From the NCBI GenBank assembly GCA_022393335.1, contig JAJEKB010021088.1, positions 395,700-459,699 on the forward strand: a stretch of 64,000 nt of DNA. The letters are read 5' to 3'. This document shows, one piece after another, positions 23,801 through 36,674 of this stretch. The first letter of the stretch is position 1, and each line of letters starts with the position of its first letter. The stretch comes from Macrotrachela quadricornifera (taxonomy: Eukaryota; Rotifera; Eurotatoria; Philodinida; Philodinidae). The translations under genes were made by a program, and so were the position numbers. The notes beneath the pieces were generated by a model. That model searched no databases. It had not been told where the DNA came from and was given only the letters and a program-made list of their open reading frames with translations.

Positions 23801-25156
23801 GAAGTTTTCAGAAAACTATCAAAGATTCTTTTCTAAGAGCTGCCTATGATAAAATGAGTGCAAGATTTTTTATAGGTGACGAAGGAGAGTTGTTTTAAAC
23901 AACATTACATCTTATATTTCATACTTGACTTTAGGAGTGCACACAGGTGACATCTGATGACCAATGCGTTACTCAATTTCACATTTTGATAAAGCTATTT
24001 CTGCCAATAGAGATATTGGGTCCGACTAATGTAGTATGTATGGTTAGTTATAAGAAATTACATTTCAAAGTGGAAGAGAATATTGTTTGACATAATAGTC
24101 TGCGAATAATATTTTCAAGTTTTCATGCACAAATTACTACCGAGTGATAGCCTTTGACATAGATATAATAAATAAGATTTATTCCGTGAAGAAGTAAATT
24201 AAAAGAATGATTATCATTTATATATGAACCATAGATAGCAAATATTTCTTTAAAAGGATAATAGGTAAAGAATGGACGTTAGCTTTCGGTCTTTCAAATG
24301 ATTAAGAAGGCTAAAATATAAAATAATTACAATCGAAATTATGTTCAGTAATAATCATACAAAATTTTCTTTCAGAAAAGGGTGAGTGAATCTGTAGGAT
24401 GAGCGTTACTTGTTATTTATTATTTTTAGATTTATTTTCTTGAAATTTGTTTTTATTGATTTTATTAATTTTCATATTAATTTTTTTAAACTTATTTTTC
24501 TGGATTTATTTCTCACTATTTTTTGGTAATTTTTTGTATTTTTACTTTTGGATGCAATAAAAATCATATGAATCTAAAAATATCTGTTAATTTTCGCTGT
24601 ACAAGCATTCAAAAACTAGAGGCAAACGGTATTGACTACTCGTATATACCAACATCGGTTAATTCCGGTGTACCAAAAAAAACCGGCAGTTTACCGCGGT
24701 TTTTACCCGTTTTCTATCACATGGAGAAGTATAAAAGTACATGTACTTGTATTGCGCAAGCGTACTGCATACTTAAGATTTTTAGGTAAAAAGTCCGAAT
24801 GTACCTTAGTACTGTACTACGTATTCAATTTGCTGAGAAGAATGATGTCGAAATAATAATCGTTTCATGCTAGATGGTGCATGATCAACATGATCATTAT
24901 TAACGATGAATATTTAATTAAACAAGATGTTTGAAGGTTATTCTTTTTGATCTCATCATTAAAATATAATATTTAATGAGAATTCATTTGTTAGAAAAAA
25001 CATGAGTTGTTTCCGTCTATGATTAACTTAAAAAAGAATATTATAATCTCAGTTATTCATAATCAACTTTATCAGCAGATTGAACGATATACTTTTTCTA
25101 TTGATTGTTATCAATAGGATATATTCAATTGAAAATTCTGATTAAATTTTTTATCT
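20873..25156. other. Long AT-rich intergenic region
   Basis: No gene could be supported. Open frames at 21903-21574 and 22633-22433 (minus) lack recognisable motifs. One dispersed repeat copy lies at about 24030-24178, and the ACAAGTAACGCTC motif occurs in reverse at 24400-24415. A CGG-containing patch is near 24625-24720. Confidence 0.4.
24030..24178 (+). repeat. Dispersed repeat, copy A
   Basis: The segment around TTTGACATAATAGTCTG and through GACATAGATA is the diverged reverse complement of 29382-29500. Likely remains of an interspersed element. Confidence 0.6.
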
Positions 25157-26044
25157 ATGAGCACATTATTAGATCAAGTGTTGAAAGTGAATATATATGT
25201 TCAACCAGTACTATTTATTCTCATTGTAGTTACAAATAGTTTTAGTATTCGTATTTTATGTTCTCGTACACTCCGTCATTGTCCATGCTCCTATTATTTT
25301 GTTGGATATGCCATCTCTAATATTATTTGTAGCTGCTTATTATGTCCAACACAAATAATACGTGGTGTGCTTATTGGTTGGGAGAGTACATCGATCGGAT
25401 GTTATATTTATTTCTATGCATTATATTTACCACCCATTGTTGCTCGATCAATGCTTGTTTTAGCTTCATTTGATCGATATTGTTCGAGTTCGAAATCACG
25501 TCGATTACATTCAACAAATACTAAACGAACAGTTCGCATAAATATTATTATTACAACGATATCTGATGTAGTATACATGTCACCTATGTCTATGATCTTT
25601 TATTTCGATAGAATAACTGGCATATGTCGACAATACACAACTTCAATAGTCGATATTTATGTATTTAGTCAAATAATATTATATTATGGTCTCGCACCAT
25701 TATTATTGATTATATTTGGTATTTTAACCATTATTAATATTCGTCAACGTGTTATTCGTATGATACCACAAAATAACTTGATACATAATCATCGTACAGA
25801 TGGCCAATTAGCACGTATGTTACTTCTTCAAGTTTTTGCTCATATAATTCTGACAACTCCATTTGGTATAATATATTCTCTCAATGCATTTAATCCATCA
25901 TCACGCACACCGTATATTATTGCTATGCGTTATATATTTCTTATTTTGACACAATGTGATTTTTTTATGTCATTTTTTCTCTATATTTCATCGGCAAGTA
26001 TCTATCGTGAACAATTTCGTCAATTATTCAGATTTACAAGGTAA
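25157..26044 (+). CDS. Rhodopsin-like G-protein-coupled receptor (orphan)
   Basis: Intronless 295-residue frame with true ATG and a TAA stop at 26042-26044. It shows seven hydrophobic segments, beginning with PVLFILIVVTNSFSIRIL (TM1). A DRY-type motif (ASFDRYCSS) closes TM3, TM5 contains LAPLLLIIFGILTIINI, and TM6 follows the basic loop. TM7 is less canonical, with CDFFMSFFLY in place of NPxxY. The extracellular N-terminus is very short. The length is minimal for class A receptors. It would sit in the plasma membrane and couple to a G protein; the ligand is unknown. Bdelloids have many such divergent receptors, probably chemosensory. The nearest relative in the window is the GPCR at 59827, but the two are not close copies. 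Confidence 0.82.
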   Translation: MSTLLDQVLKVNIYVQPVLFILIVVTNSFSIRILCSRTLRHCPCSYYFVGYAISNIICSCLLCPTQIIRGVLIGWESTSIGCYIYFYALYLPPIVARSMLVLASFDRYCSSSKSRRLHSTNTKRTVRINIIITTISDVVYMSPMSMIFYFDRITGICRQYTTSIVDIYVFSQIILYYGLAPLLLIIFGILTIINIRQRVIRMIPQNNLIHNHRTDGQLARMLLLQVFAHIILTTPFGIIYSLNAFNPSSRTPYIIAMRYIFLILTQCDFFMSFFLYISSASIYREQFRQLFRFTR

Positions 26045-26250
26045 ATTAACAATATCGACTCAATATTAATGCGATACTATCAATGATTAGATATAATACT
26101 CTACAACAATGAAATTTATGATTGTCAATCTTCATTTTTCTTCGAACATTAAGATAAACCTATTACTCCTTTTTTAATGTTTAATCAATGAGAAAAAAAT
26201 CGTGAAATATATTAGATTTTAAAGTGAAGATAAATATTTTATTTTACGCA

Positions 26251-27122
26251 AGTGAATGTATTCATCAAGAGAGTGCTCAAAAAATGCTCACACTAGAAAA
26301 TGCCGCGAGAACTCATGAGTACTCATTGATATTACTCGTGCTAGAATCCGACCATCTGAGTACTTGCCTTGGAATAATGAGTGTTTCATGTGTGCTTACG
26401 TAGAATTTTTGAGTACCCTATTCGTCTCTGACAGAGACGAATAGGCTTATGTTTTTTCAGTACTATTGTACTACAGTCATTTTATTCAAATAGAAAATTA
26501 ATAACAAAAAATACAAGGCTACCTATTGAGAATTTGACAGAACGATCAATAGAAGAACTACACATACCATTTTATTTAGATTATTTTTTAGTACAAATAC
26601 TAAAACTAAAAAAGAAATATACTAATCACAGATTAAAAACAGTAAAATCAACTTAAGAAAAGTACATCAGATTTTAGTCAGTGAATTCGAAAAATGCGAT
26701 TACAAATAAACATGCAGTTTGGATTAATACAAAAACATCCATATTTAAAAACTGATGCATCTATTGTATTATTCGTATGTTTTTAGAATTTAAAACTGAT
26801 AACAGATTTTAACAAAAGTCGATAATTCCCTTTAATCGGATCACGTTTCACCGGTAATCTGAAAAACTGTATTTTAATAATGAAACTTTTATCGAAATTT
26901 CGAAAATGAGACTAAAAATAATTTTTATTAGTATATTTAAACTTGCATGAGTTTTCTTTATTACATAATTATTATTCATGATTTTGTATTAAAGTGTATA
27001 GATGTTCATCTAAATATTCTATAAAAAACTCGCATGAGTACTCCCATGATTACATTCATACACATGAATTTGTTTTAGTACTCATGCTGGCAAGTCGTAC
27101 TCTCTTGATGAATACATTCACT
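26251..27122. mobile_element. 872-bp element with perfect 24-bp terminal inverted repeats
   Basis: The left end is AGTGAATGTATTCATCAAGA plus GAGT; the right end is its exact reverse complement. Several GAGTACTCATG-like motifs lie inside both ends, as in subterminal binding sites. A perfect 13-bp hairpin (CCTATTCGTCTCT, 3-base loop) is at 26417-26445. No transposase. No clear target duplication, so the superfamily is undetermined. Confidence 0.75.
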
Positions 27123-28083
27123 AGGGTATATATCCATTTCAGTTCTCTACCATTGAGTTTCATTCATATGATAACATAAATTGCTTTTGAAATTTTTATA
27201 ATTTATCATAAATCTAAATACTATCACACACGTCACACAATATTAAACACATGAAGCATATATTATCTTTATTCTCTTGACATTTCCTTCTTACATTATA
27301 TATAACATATTTCACTATAGAGAAATAGACACATGAATGAGAAGATTAATTATGTTTGATAGAATCAATTCAAATAATAATTGCATTGAAATAGAAAATA
27401 TAAAATGATTACTAGTTTTACAAAACCTGTCGAATATAGTTAACACTTACGAAATAAATTCAATGTTTCCAAGAGTTCGAGACATGATCAAAGAACAATT
27501 GAGATGAAACAATTTAGCCAGTTAATACATAATTACTCGCTTACATTACGTTTCTTATTTATTGATATCACACATTCAGTGCCCAATAATTATACGATTA
27601 TATAAATGTGGGTGATTATTTCTCATATATGTTTAAATACGAATAATTTCGATAATCTTTCTTTTTTTTTTCTAACCGATAGAATAATAATTATTTTCGG
27701 TGTTCCGTTATTTTTATTTCTAATAATCTAGGTGAAACATAGATTAATCTAATTCTAGAATAAGAATCTGAATAACATATTTCGTGATAATCGATCATAA
27801 TTATAATTGAATTTCGAAGAATTGGATAATATTCGTTTCAATTGATTCTGATGGTCAATTTTTGTGTTCTGAATCAATATTTAACCAATTTTTATTTTTA
27901 ATTCCATTCAATTGAGTGAAAGAATTTTTCCATATAAAAGAGGGCAGGCAGAATTCTTCGCAAACAGAATTTTAGTACAGTATCAATATATAGTATGATA
28001 TTAAGAACTCTATTAATAAATCGACAGTTCTAATTCGTTTCTATTAAAATTAACTTAGAATTCTGCTACTTTGTGTCTATGAG
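27123..28083. other. intergenic, AT-rich
   Basis: No gene or clear repeat. Confidence 0.4.
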
Positions 28084-28716
28084 TCACATCTCAAAGCTAG
28101 AATTTTCATTAGAATTCTATTTTTCAAAAGAATTTTACCAGAATTGAGTAAGATTTTGTTTTTCCAGCAGAATAATTATCCGTTATAATATACTACATCC
28201 TTGATCAACAGCAAAATTCTGCTTAGAATTTTACTTTCACAGTATAATTATGTTAGAGCTTAGTTAGAATATTGGTTATTTCAGCAGAATCATGATCTGT
28301 TGTATATTCCACCCGATGATGAAAATAAAAATTTTGCTTAGACTTTTATATTCTCAGCAGAATTCTACCATAATTTTTTTGTGCGAACGGTATTCTCAAT
28401 CGCAACGTTCTTCACTATATAACAAATAACAATTCTGCTGAAATAAGCAAAATTCTAATTAAATTTTGGCATAATTCTACTGGCAATACAAAACTCGTAG
28501 CAAAATTTTTATTTTAGTCCAGTACATAATAGTATAAATCTTCATCATTCTTCGTAGAAAACAAAATTCCAAGCAGAATTTTGTTATTGATCAAGGATAT
28601 AGTATACTATAGTGAATAATTATTCTGTTGGAAAAACAAAAATCTCACTAAATTCTGGTGAAGTTCTTTCGGAAAAATAGGATTCAAATGAAAATTCTAA
28701 TTTTGAGATATGACAC
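28084..28716. repeat. Large imperfect palindrome rich in AGAATTCTGC-like words
   Basis: The arm 28084-28245 is the diverged reverse complement of 28557-28716; shared landmarks are CAGAATAATTAT, CCTTGATCAA and CAAAATTCTGCTT. Similar words continue inward, so the pairing may reach nearly to the centre near 28400. This looks like an old MITE or fold-back element. Confidence 0.7.
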
Positions 28717-29193
28717 ATAAACAGAGGGTTTCTAGTCGAATCTATAAGAAGAAATGACATGTTGGAAAGAAAATTCTGACTTCAGTCTGATGATAGCGTA
28801 AGTAGTATGCAAGAATTATACTGTGTAGAGTTCATATAATTATAAGATAAAGATGTAGTGTATCGATGGAGAGCTGAAGCAATATTTTTCTATCATGTCA
28901 TATAAAAAAAATTCTTAATAGAAAAATTCTTGAATTCTGCTTGTGATGAATTTTGCCACTGCTGTTGAGATCCTATGGACATACCCACTAAAATCTTATT
29001 GTCATTGTCGTTCTTTTTCCTGGATAAAATAAAATCGTGTATATCATCAGTTAATATATAGTATAAGAAGGATCGAACAAGATCTCGAAAAATGAATTCT
29101 TTTAATTAATTCATTATTATATTAATCGTTTCTTTCTATTTAACTTCGTTTGTTATAAATGACAATTACAATAAATATATCTTTTGTTTTATC

Positions 29194-29380
29194 AAACAAG
29201 TAACGCTCATCGCTGCGACTCGCCTAACCCCCGACCGAATACAATCAACTGAATATTTATCGCCTCATGAAATTCTACATTTAGAATTATCACTTAATAT
29301 ACACACACATGCATACAAAAAATCTACCTATTATTCAGTCGAGGGTTAAGGGAGTCGCAGCGACGAGTGTTACTTGTTTA
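29194..29380. mobile_element. 187-bp inverted-repeat element (ACAAGTAACGCTC ends)
   Basis: About 42-bp arms (29194-29235 and 29338-29380) with few mismatches flank a ~100-bp AT-rich loop. The outer motif ACAAGTAACGCTC recurs singly at 19823 and in reverse at 24400, so it is a dispersed terminal sequence. Confidence 0.7.
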
Positions 29381-29381
29381 T

Positions 29382-29515
29382 TGTATCTATGTCGAAGGCT
29401 ATCACTAGGCAGAAATCAGTGCTTGAAAATATTATTCTCAGACTATTATGTCAAACACTATTCCCTTTCAATGTGAAATGTAACTACTAACATGGATTGA
29501 GGCGATACATTAGGT
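29382..29515 (-). repeat. Dispersed repeat, copy B
   Basis: Inverted, diverged relative of 24030-24178; it abuts the 187-bp inverted-repeat element. Confidence 0.55.
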
Positions 29516-30600
29516 CTTTCGACTATAGATTCGAACTAACACGCTGCCAACAAACATATTCATTTTAGGGATTAAGATTTCGACTACAGTTAAGGGGATA
29601 ATATCTCTTGCCGACCAGGACTATTTTCAATACATAGTACTTCAGGACCTATGGGTACCACACTAGCCCCCCGTAAAATACTCGAGCGCCCATGAGTATC
29701 CCATAGTGTAGGACCTAAGGATCTATGAGTACCTCCAATATATAGTACATGATGTTTTTTTGACCTCTGTCTTTGACCCTGACACAAACAAACCAACAAA
29801 CGCATTTTTTTTCATATGACTTTCCCTTCAGTCGAGGGAATAAAATTATCAGATGAGATTACAGATCATTGTGGAGAAAAAAATATCATTAGTTTATTTT
29901 CAGAATAACATTATTTGATTCATATATTATAAACACTGAGCTCTACAATATGAACAATATCAGATTCGAAATGGATCGTAACATTTGAGAATCTTCTCTC
30001 GTCAGTTGAATGTTAGATTATGTGATATTTCACTATCAAATTTTTTTGACATAGTCCAGTTCGTTCAGTTCAGGCTCATTCTAAACATTACAGCTATTTA
30101 CCGCTTAAATATCTGTATACCGATAAACATATGCAATTATTATTTGCAAAAATGTCTTGGCCATTATCAATAACCATTTTGTATATTGTATCTGTACATT
30201 GATGTGCTTATATGCGCTCAAAAATATAACAAGTGACGAACTAAAATGCCTGTTTCTGCTACTTGTTCGGTCTTTTTAAAATGTACAATTTTCTCCACAA
30301 CAACCACCTATCTCTCTAGTATAATGCGTTCGAATTCGTTCAAATTGATCAAGTTACCATTAATTATAGGTTACTCAACACGCTACAAATTGTTCTATAT
30401 ACTGATACTATCCGTCGACAAGATGCTAAAAAATTGTATATTCATTCGCTGATATTTATTAGTATAAGAATAGACAAAGAAACTTATTTATTTCATAAAA
30501 CAAGGACAATCTGGTTTTGTTCACGAATTGACATAGTTTTAGTAAAATCCTAAATTCACTAGTTCAATATTACTATTTGAATAGAGTTCAGTTTTTTGTA
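29516..30600. other. intergenic
   Basis: A patch at 29600-29790 is GC-richer than its surroundings, with imperfect repeats around CTATGGGTACC and CTATGAGTACC. No gene recognised. Confidence 0.4.
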
Positions 30601-32571
30601 TTAGTTACAATTAGATAGGAAAACACCGACACTGTTTGTATTGCGATTAGCAACAATAATATCGGTTTTGTTGTCTCTATTGACATCAGCAGCTACCACA
30701 GATTCAGGATAAGAGCTAGTTGAATAAGTCACTTGAGTAATAAAGGTACCATTGCCAGTATTGAGGAGAACACCAACGTTGCCTGCATTATTGTTTGCGA
30801 CAAGTATATCAACTTTGCTATCTCCATTAAAATCAGCTGTTGTCACGCATACTGAGCCAGAACTTCCGCCAGTTGAATAGATTGCTTGAGAAGCAAATGT
30901 GCCGTTACCTCTGTTTAAGAAAACACCAACATTACTTGGTCCTTGGTTAGCAACAATAATATCAGTTTTGTTGTCTCCATTGACATCAGCTACTGTCACC
31001 GAATACGGAAAACTGCTAGCTGTATAGGTTACTTGAGCAATAAATGTACCATTACCTTTATTCAATAGAACACCGATACTAGTTGAACCAAAGTTTGCAA
31101 CGATAATATCGAGACTACCATCTGTATTAACATCGGCTGTTGCTACAGAATACGGATTTGATCCAGTTGGATAAGTCACTTGAGAAGTAAACGTTCCATT
31201 ACCTGTATTGAAAAAAACGCCAACGTTGTTTGAACCACTATTTGCAACAATAATATCGAGGCTACCATCCGCATTGACATCGGCTGCTGTCACAGATTGG
31301 GGATAAGAGCCAGTTGGATAAGTCACTTGAGTAGCAAACGTGCCACTGCCTGTATTGAATAGAATACCGACATTGTCTGCATTATTGTTTGCGACAAGAA
31401 TGTCAGGTTTGCCATCTCCATTAACATCGGCTGCTGTCACATAGATTGGCTTAGGACCAGTTGAATAGATCACTTGAGGAGCAAACGTACCATTACCTCT
31501 ATTAATGAAAACACCAGTATTGTTTTGATCGTAGTTTGCAACAATAATGTCAAGATAACCGTCGCTATTAACATCAGCTACTGCTACAGAATGTGGATTA
31601 GAGCCCGTGCCAGTTGAATATGTCACTTGTGTCGGAAACCGACTACATGGAGCTATTATGAAATAAAAATTGTCTCGTGAGAATTTTTTACTTTTGAATA
31701 ATTTGGTGATGCTGCCTTCAATATTTTTTCTTTTATTAAAACTCAATTAAATTTCATCTTTTAGATTCTATGAATGTAACAAACGATATGAGATTTGAAT
31801 CGACAATTAGTTAATTAAAGGAAGAGAAAAAGAAGAAGAAAACGATAGCTTTGTCTATAGCTCAACTGTAGAACAGCTTAGCTGGAATTACCTTCAATTT
31901 TCGATGAGTTCTCTTAACTCCAAGTTCATCACGAATGAAAACCTATCGTTGGAGTGATAATATTCAAAAAAAAATTCGAATTTCCCTGCTATGACCTTAC
32001 TAAACTGAAACTGTTGTTATTAATCCATGAGATGCTTTGAATTTCATAATGTTCTGTTTGTGGACACTGTAATTCTGTGCAATCCATGCAGTTTTGCAAT
32101 ATCTTCCAGAAAAACTCTAACACGCCAATATTCTTAAAATATCTCTCGCACCGCTACTATACTGATAGCATTCTGATAAACATCTTTGAAATATGCAAAC
32201 AAAAACGTGATTGTTGTATTACTTGTTGTTGTCGTTACTGATGTGGATGTTGTGGTCGTAGTTTTTGTTGTAGTAGTAGTTGTTGTTGTTATCGTTGTTG
32301 TTGATGTTGTTGCTGTTGTGTCTGTAGTAGTCGTTACTGTCGTTGCTGTGGTCGTAGTTGCTGTTGTTGTCATTGTTGTGACAGCTGTTATTGTTGTCAT
32401 TGTCGTTGTAGGTACTACGATTATGGAAAGAACTATTGCTGCAATGATCGCGCCAATAATACCAAAAAGAGCAAGAAGACATAAGAATAAAGCGATAGGT
32501 GAGCATCGATAACAGATCCGATTCCCATAGCTAAATGGAAATTTTTCATAGTATAATAAGAAAAAACACAA
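30601..32571 (-). CDS. Membrane-anchored Thr-rich VCBS/FG-GAP repeat protein
   Basis: At least two exons. The 5' exon (32571-32223) encodes a transmembrane segment (SPIALFLCLLALFGIIGAII) followed by a long Thr stalk, and ends in phase 1 at a GTAATA donor. The 3' exon (31652-30601) begins after ATAATAG; the join gives Thr-Pro-Cys in frame. It carries seven repeats of 47-48 residues, each with a DVNxDGxxD calcium-loop-like motif followed by IIVAN and GxFxNxGNGTF, the VCBS/FG-GAP pattern of integrin-like propellers. The likely topology is a short cytoplasmic N-terminus with the propeller outside. The true start is uncertain: a GTCAGT...CATTTAG intron of about 49 nt may precede residue YGNRIC, and no ATG was found upstream in that frame. 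The intron 31653-32222 is 570 bp. Confidence 0.82.
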
Positions 32572-33577
32572 TTACTGACCGTTTCTTTTTATTTCCATTC
32601 AACTTTTGATCACGTGAGCCCTTATAATTTGTTACATTTGACCATACACCAATTGTCTATATTAATTTAACAGATGAATATAGACAAAAGAAAAAGAATA
32701 AATAGTCTTGCTTTAATTTCAATTTTATTATCAAATCAAGTTAAAGCATTTGAAGGAATATTTTATTACAAATATGGCACATTCAGACTAAAATATCTTT
32801 TACACATAAATAAAAGAATCTTACATCATTCGATATTTAACTCCGTTTGTTTCTCCCAATGAATAGGTGTTGACTGTTAATAGTTTTTTCTTGTTAATAA
32901 ACTATTCTATTGCAATGACTTATTCTCCAAATTATCACTTGCTTGCTGATTAAGATACGACTATTCAAACATAGTTATATTTCAACACAATGAGAGAATG
33001 GATAGGAGAAATGAATATGTGGCATTAATATGGTAGTATGAAAAAGTACCATGACTTATATGAAACTCACACTCATTATTTTTGTTTTCACAAGTTATAT
33101 GTGAGTTCTACAAAAAAAAACCAGCACTAATAACCAGTGCCCGATATAACGGGTGAATTGTAATAAATAAGCCTCTCAATATTTCACATATATTTCACTC
33201 ATATTTCAGTATTTAAGAAAAAAGTTTTTTTAGCCAAAGATTTCTTGTTCAATTTTCTACAAAATCTAGATATTTTTATTATCTTAATAATCTCCACCAT
33301 TGCGTGACTTGCGATACAATCGATTCGACCGAGAATTATAACTTTCAAATTCAACATTTTTTCGAATTTTTCCCGCTACTTTTCTTATTATTATTGCTTC
33401 AGATGTCACTCTACTCTAATTAATGACCTTCACAAATTTATCTCAAATATAGTAATCCAAAACGTTGAGATCAGAAGTATTGAGTGGTCAATGGTCTTTG
33501 TCAATAAATACTGAAATACTGTCTCAATCACTATTGTTTATTTCTCAACGTTTTACAAACGATTCAGTTTTCCGATA
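32572..33577. other. intergenic
   Basis: No supported gene. The region may contain the missing 5' exon of the VCBS gene. Confidence 0.4.
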
Positions 33578-34150
33578 ATGAAAAGCAAAGATTTACAGAA
33601 AGTGATAGCCCTGAAACAACGAAATGATGATTTTCGGACGAAAGCTTATTGTGACTTGAATAGAACAATTAGTTCAGCAGCTATTAAAGTAAGATATCAA
33701 CTAGGTATATCTCCAATAAATGCTTAAAGAATTGTTTGGAACGATCTTAGCTGTCAACCGTATAAACATTTGATCGAATTAACGCTTACCGAGAAACACG
33801 AAGAAATTTTTGAAAGTTCTTTTTTCTGACGAAAAAATATTCGACATTGATGGAGTTCACAGTACCCAAAATGATCGTATTTGGGCTATGACTCTTGATA
33901 AAACTGATAAGGTGGCATTCATTTGGAAAAAAAATATCTCCTTAAAGAGGCATACTTTTACTTAGCGTTAGTGCAAATGGTATGTCTCTATTGGTGATCT
34001 TTGAACAAGGATGGTTACATTGACCAATTCATCAAACAGGTGATTTCTCAGCTGCTTAAATATACAAATCACGTCTCCGGAAACGATTGAGACATTTTCC
34101 ATTGATAATACATCAAAACGTCGTTTTCTCGATATTTTCATGCAATAAAA
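33578..34150 (+). pseudogene. Mariner-type transposase remnant
   Basis: The ATG at 33578 opens a frame with a helix-turn-helix-like start (MKSKDLQKVIALKQRN) that stops after 49 codons. Farther on, shifted frames give FFSDEKIFDIDG with QNDRIWA, the SDEKxFxxDG...QNDR block typical of mariner-type DDE/D transposases, and then GVSANGMSLLVIFEQG. Several frameshifts and stops make it clearly dead. No terminal repeats could be assigned. Confidence 0.75.
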
Positions 34151-34532
34151 TGGTAAAGTTTTTTAACTGGCATTTGACATAAATTCTATTTTTTAAAATG
34201 AATTGTCATACGAGTCAAAATTACTTCACTCATTGATCGAGAAGAGGACAATATTGAGAAAGTCTACCTAAAATTAATATTTATTTATAGAAAAACAATA
34301 GATTTTTATTTCGATCACGCATGATTCTCTCAATCTGAAGAATAACTTTATCAAGAATTTACTTGACAAAATAGCTGATCATGTGTAATAGTTGCACACA
34401 AACATATTTACTCAAGTATAATTTTATTGAATATTCTTTCTATTAAATTTTGTATGAAACTAACATTTGATCATTTGTGAAAACATTTCATGAAGATGTG
34501 TATAGAATTCAATAATGAAAATCTTCATTCAA

Positions 34533-35173
34533 TCATCTTACTTGAGCTGGTGATTGATAGTGCTGAATAATTTTTGATATCTTTGCAGTACTTGTTCTAA
34601 TATTTGATGATTCGATAAAACTTTGTCTGAGAATTGATTTTGCAGAATCATTCGGAATTCTCGTACAGGATTTCAACATTGACGGATTGTAGATCTTCCC
34701 TTTTGTTGTCTTCCTCGGTTTTGTTGCTGCAGGACGAAATTTATCTCGACGATAACGAGCATTGGAAATCGTTGACATCTATTTTAAGAAACAAAAAAAA
34801 TGAATAATGTGAGATAGAAGAATCTGACCGTGCTCAAAGTATTGTCATTATTCATAGGTTTTGTCTTTGTCGAATGAATTCTTTTTATTGGCGATCGAAT
34901 GGTTACATGGATAACACTGGGAGTTCGCCTGTTTTTTGTTAATGAATGATGATTCTAAATGAGTATAACTTATGAGTTTAAAGATAAAAATAAGACAAAA
35001 CTTACTTGGATTCGAGATGGCAAATGATGAACTTGACGTGGAACTTTATCGATACGTAATGTGGAAGACGAAGGGCGACATGAAATACTTTGTATATCTC
35101 CAGGTGGAGTTAACAGTATTTGATGATGATCTTTTTGCATTGTCTCCGTATCTATTGGATTGGACTTCGTCAT
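34533..35173 (-). CDS. Unrecognised three-exon gene, 179 aa, basic
   Basis: Not recognised. Exons 35173-35006, 34954-34829 and 34778-34533 (168, 126 and 246 nt) are all phase 0. They are separated by introns of 51 and 50 nt with GTAAGT...CATTTAG and GTCAGA...AAAATAG ends. The first exon starts with ATG; the stop is at 34533-34535. The product is rich in Ser, Thr, Lys, Arg and Pro. It has no membrane segment and no clear domain, and is probably largely disordered. Basic clusters (YRRDKFRP, KPRKTTKGK) could bind nucleic acid or act as targeting signals. The clean phase of all three exons, with no stops, makes a real gene likelier than chance. The weak second donor (GTCAGA) is the main doubt. 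Confidence 0.55.
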
Positions 35174-36674
35174 GTAACCACAAACTTAAATGTCTACTGT
35201 TTTAATTATTATGAAAAAAGAGAGTGAGTGTTAATGGATGATCGATTTTTTTTATCTATAATGAAATTCTATGCTACTTTCCAAATAGTTACAATATATG
35301 TATGAACTAGGTAAACATATGAAGATAAAAGTAAGAAAAGAATTTTATCACATTCGTTTTTGAGATATTTTCGTAGCGATAATAGCTATGCCGACTCGAA
35401 AAAAAAAATTTGAGTAGTGGAAAGATTTTTTCATCAGATGATATTCTATTTACCAAGGACCTCGAAACCTAAAACACCACAAACTTTTGAGAAAAAAAAC
35501 AATTGAACCATAATTTCACGATTCTCGTAAATTGAATGTAGGTTGATAAAGCATAGTCGTGAAGAATCCGAAAACATCTCATTTTTTTTCAAAGATTCAA
35601 ATGGTTGAAAAAATATTTATCCTGTTTGAAAATCTTTTCAGCTACTCAAATCTTTCCTCTGATTCGGCAAAGTTATAACTTCTAAGAAAATAACTCAAAC
35701 ACATTAGTGTACTAAAGTTTTTTCTTACTTTATTTATCCTGTAGATATCGTCTGCACAGTACAGTAGAAGAGAAGAAACTAGAATAAAATATCAATATAT
35801 CACGCCATAACAATTGCATCGTAATTCACTGACGTATTGCTTTGTTTTGCACTAAGAAGAAACCGAATCAAAGCATATTTATATATAAGAAGGCGTCCTG
35901 GGAGTGAGAAGATATATGCTTTACACAGGCTTCTTATTTGTAGATGTGAAGTGCTCAGGCTTCAATATAATTTTCTAACAAAAAAAGTGAATTAAAAAAA
36001 AGCATAGTTTTTTTTACCTTTAATAAATTTCAAAATAATGGATTTTTTTAAATAAATTTGCTATACCGACAAGAGGGAATTGAAATTGTCACTCACTTAA
36101 GTCTCTATGATGTCCAAATATGTAGCAAGCCCAGTGTCAGATAATTCTCAGCAATATGAAATATAGAGAAAAATACACTATATTACTGGAAAAAATAGGT
36201 ACAGTATGCATTTTAAAATGAATTTCGAGAATTGAAAGGAATTCCAAAGTATTTTTAGGTATGGTAATAACTTGTAAATTCTTTTTCACATATCGTGAAG
36301 GATGAGCCTTCGCCTTTTTTCAAATCAGATTCAACAAGATTTCTTACTATAGATGTTGGAAGAATCTGATAGAAATAATAACGGAAATTAGGACTGTCTC
36401 TTTTGTGGTTAACTCATTTTTTTGCCATTTTTATTCTAACATACTTTCTATGAGTCTACTCCTGATTTGTACTAAACAAAAAAATTCGATTTAGTTTATC
36501 AATTAGGAAAAATTATACTAGACTAGTATAAGAGTGAATGGTATTCAACTATAAACCTCTCTCTATAATAGAAGGCTATCCCTGAATCATACTTCTAAAA
36601 AGTATATTGAAGGTCATAGCCTTCTAAATATTTTTCATTCTTTAAAGTATTTTTGGTAATTATAGTACAAGTTA
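35174..36674. other. intergenic with one hairpin
   Basis: AT-rich. An imperfect hairpin at 36571-36627 pairs AGAAGGCTA with TAGCCTTCT, with an inner ATACTT/AAGTAT stem. No gene. Confidence 0.4.

Noticed and set aside
29515..29560. Sequence resembling a tRNA T-arm (GTTCGAATC on the minus strand)
   Set aside because: No matching acceptor stem, anticodon arm or D-arm could be found around it.
32186..32512. Poly-Val frame on the plus strand
   Set aside because: Antisense shadow of the Thr-rich stalk of the VCBS gene.
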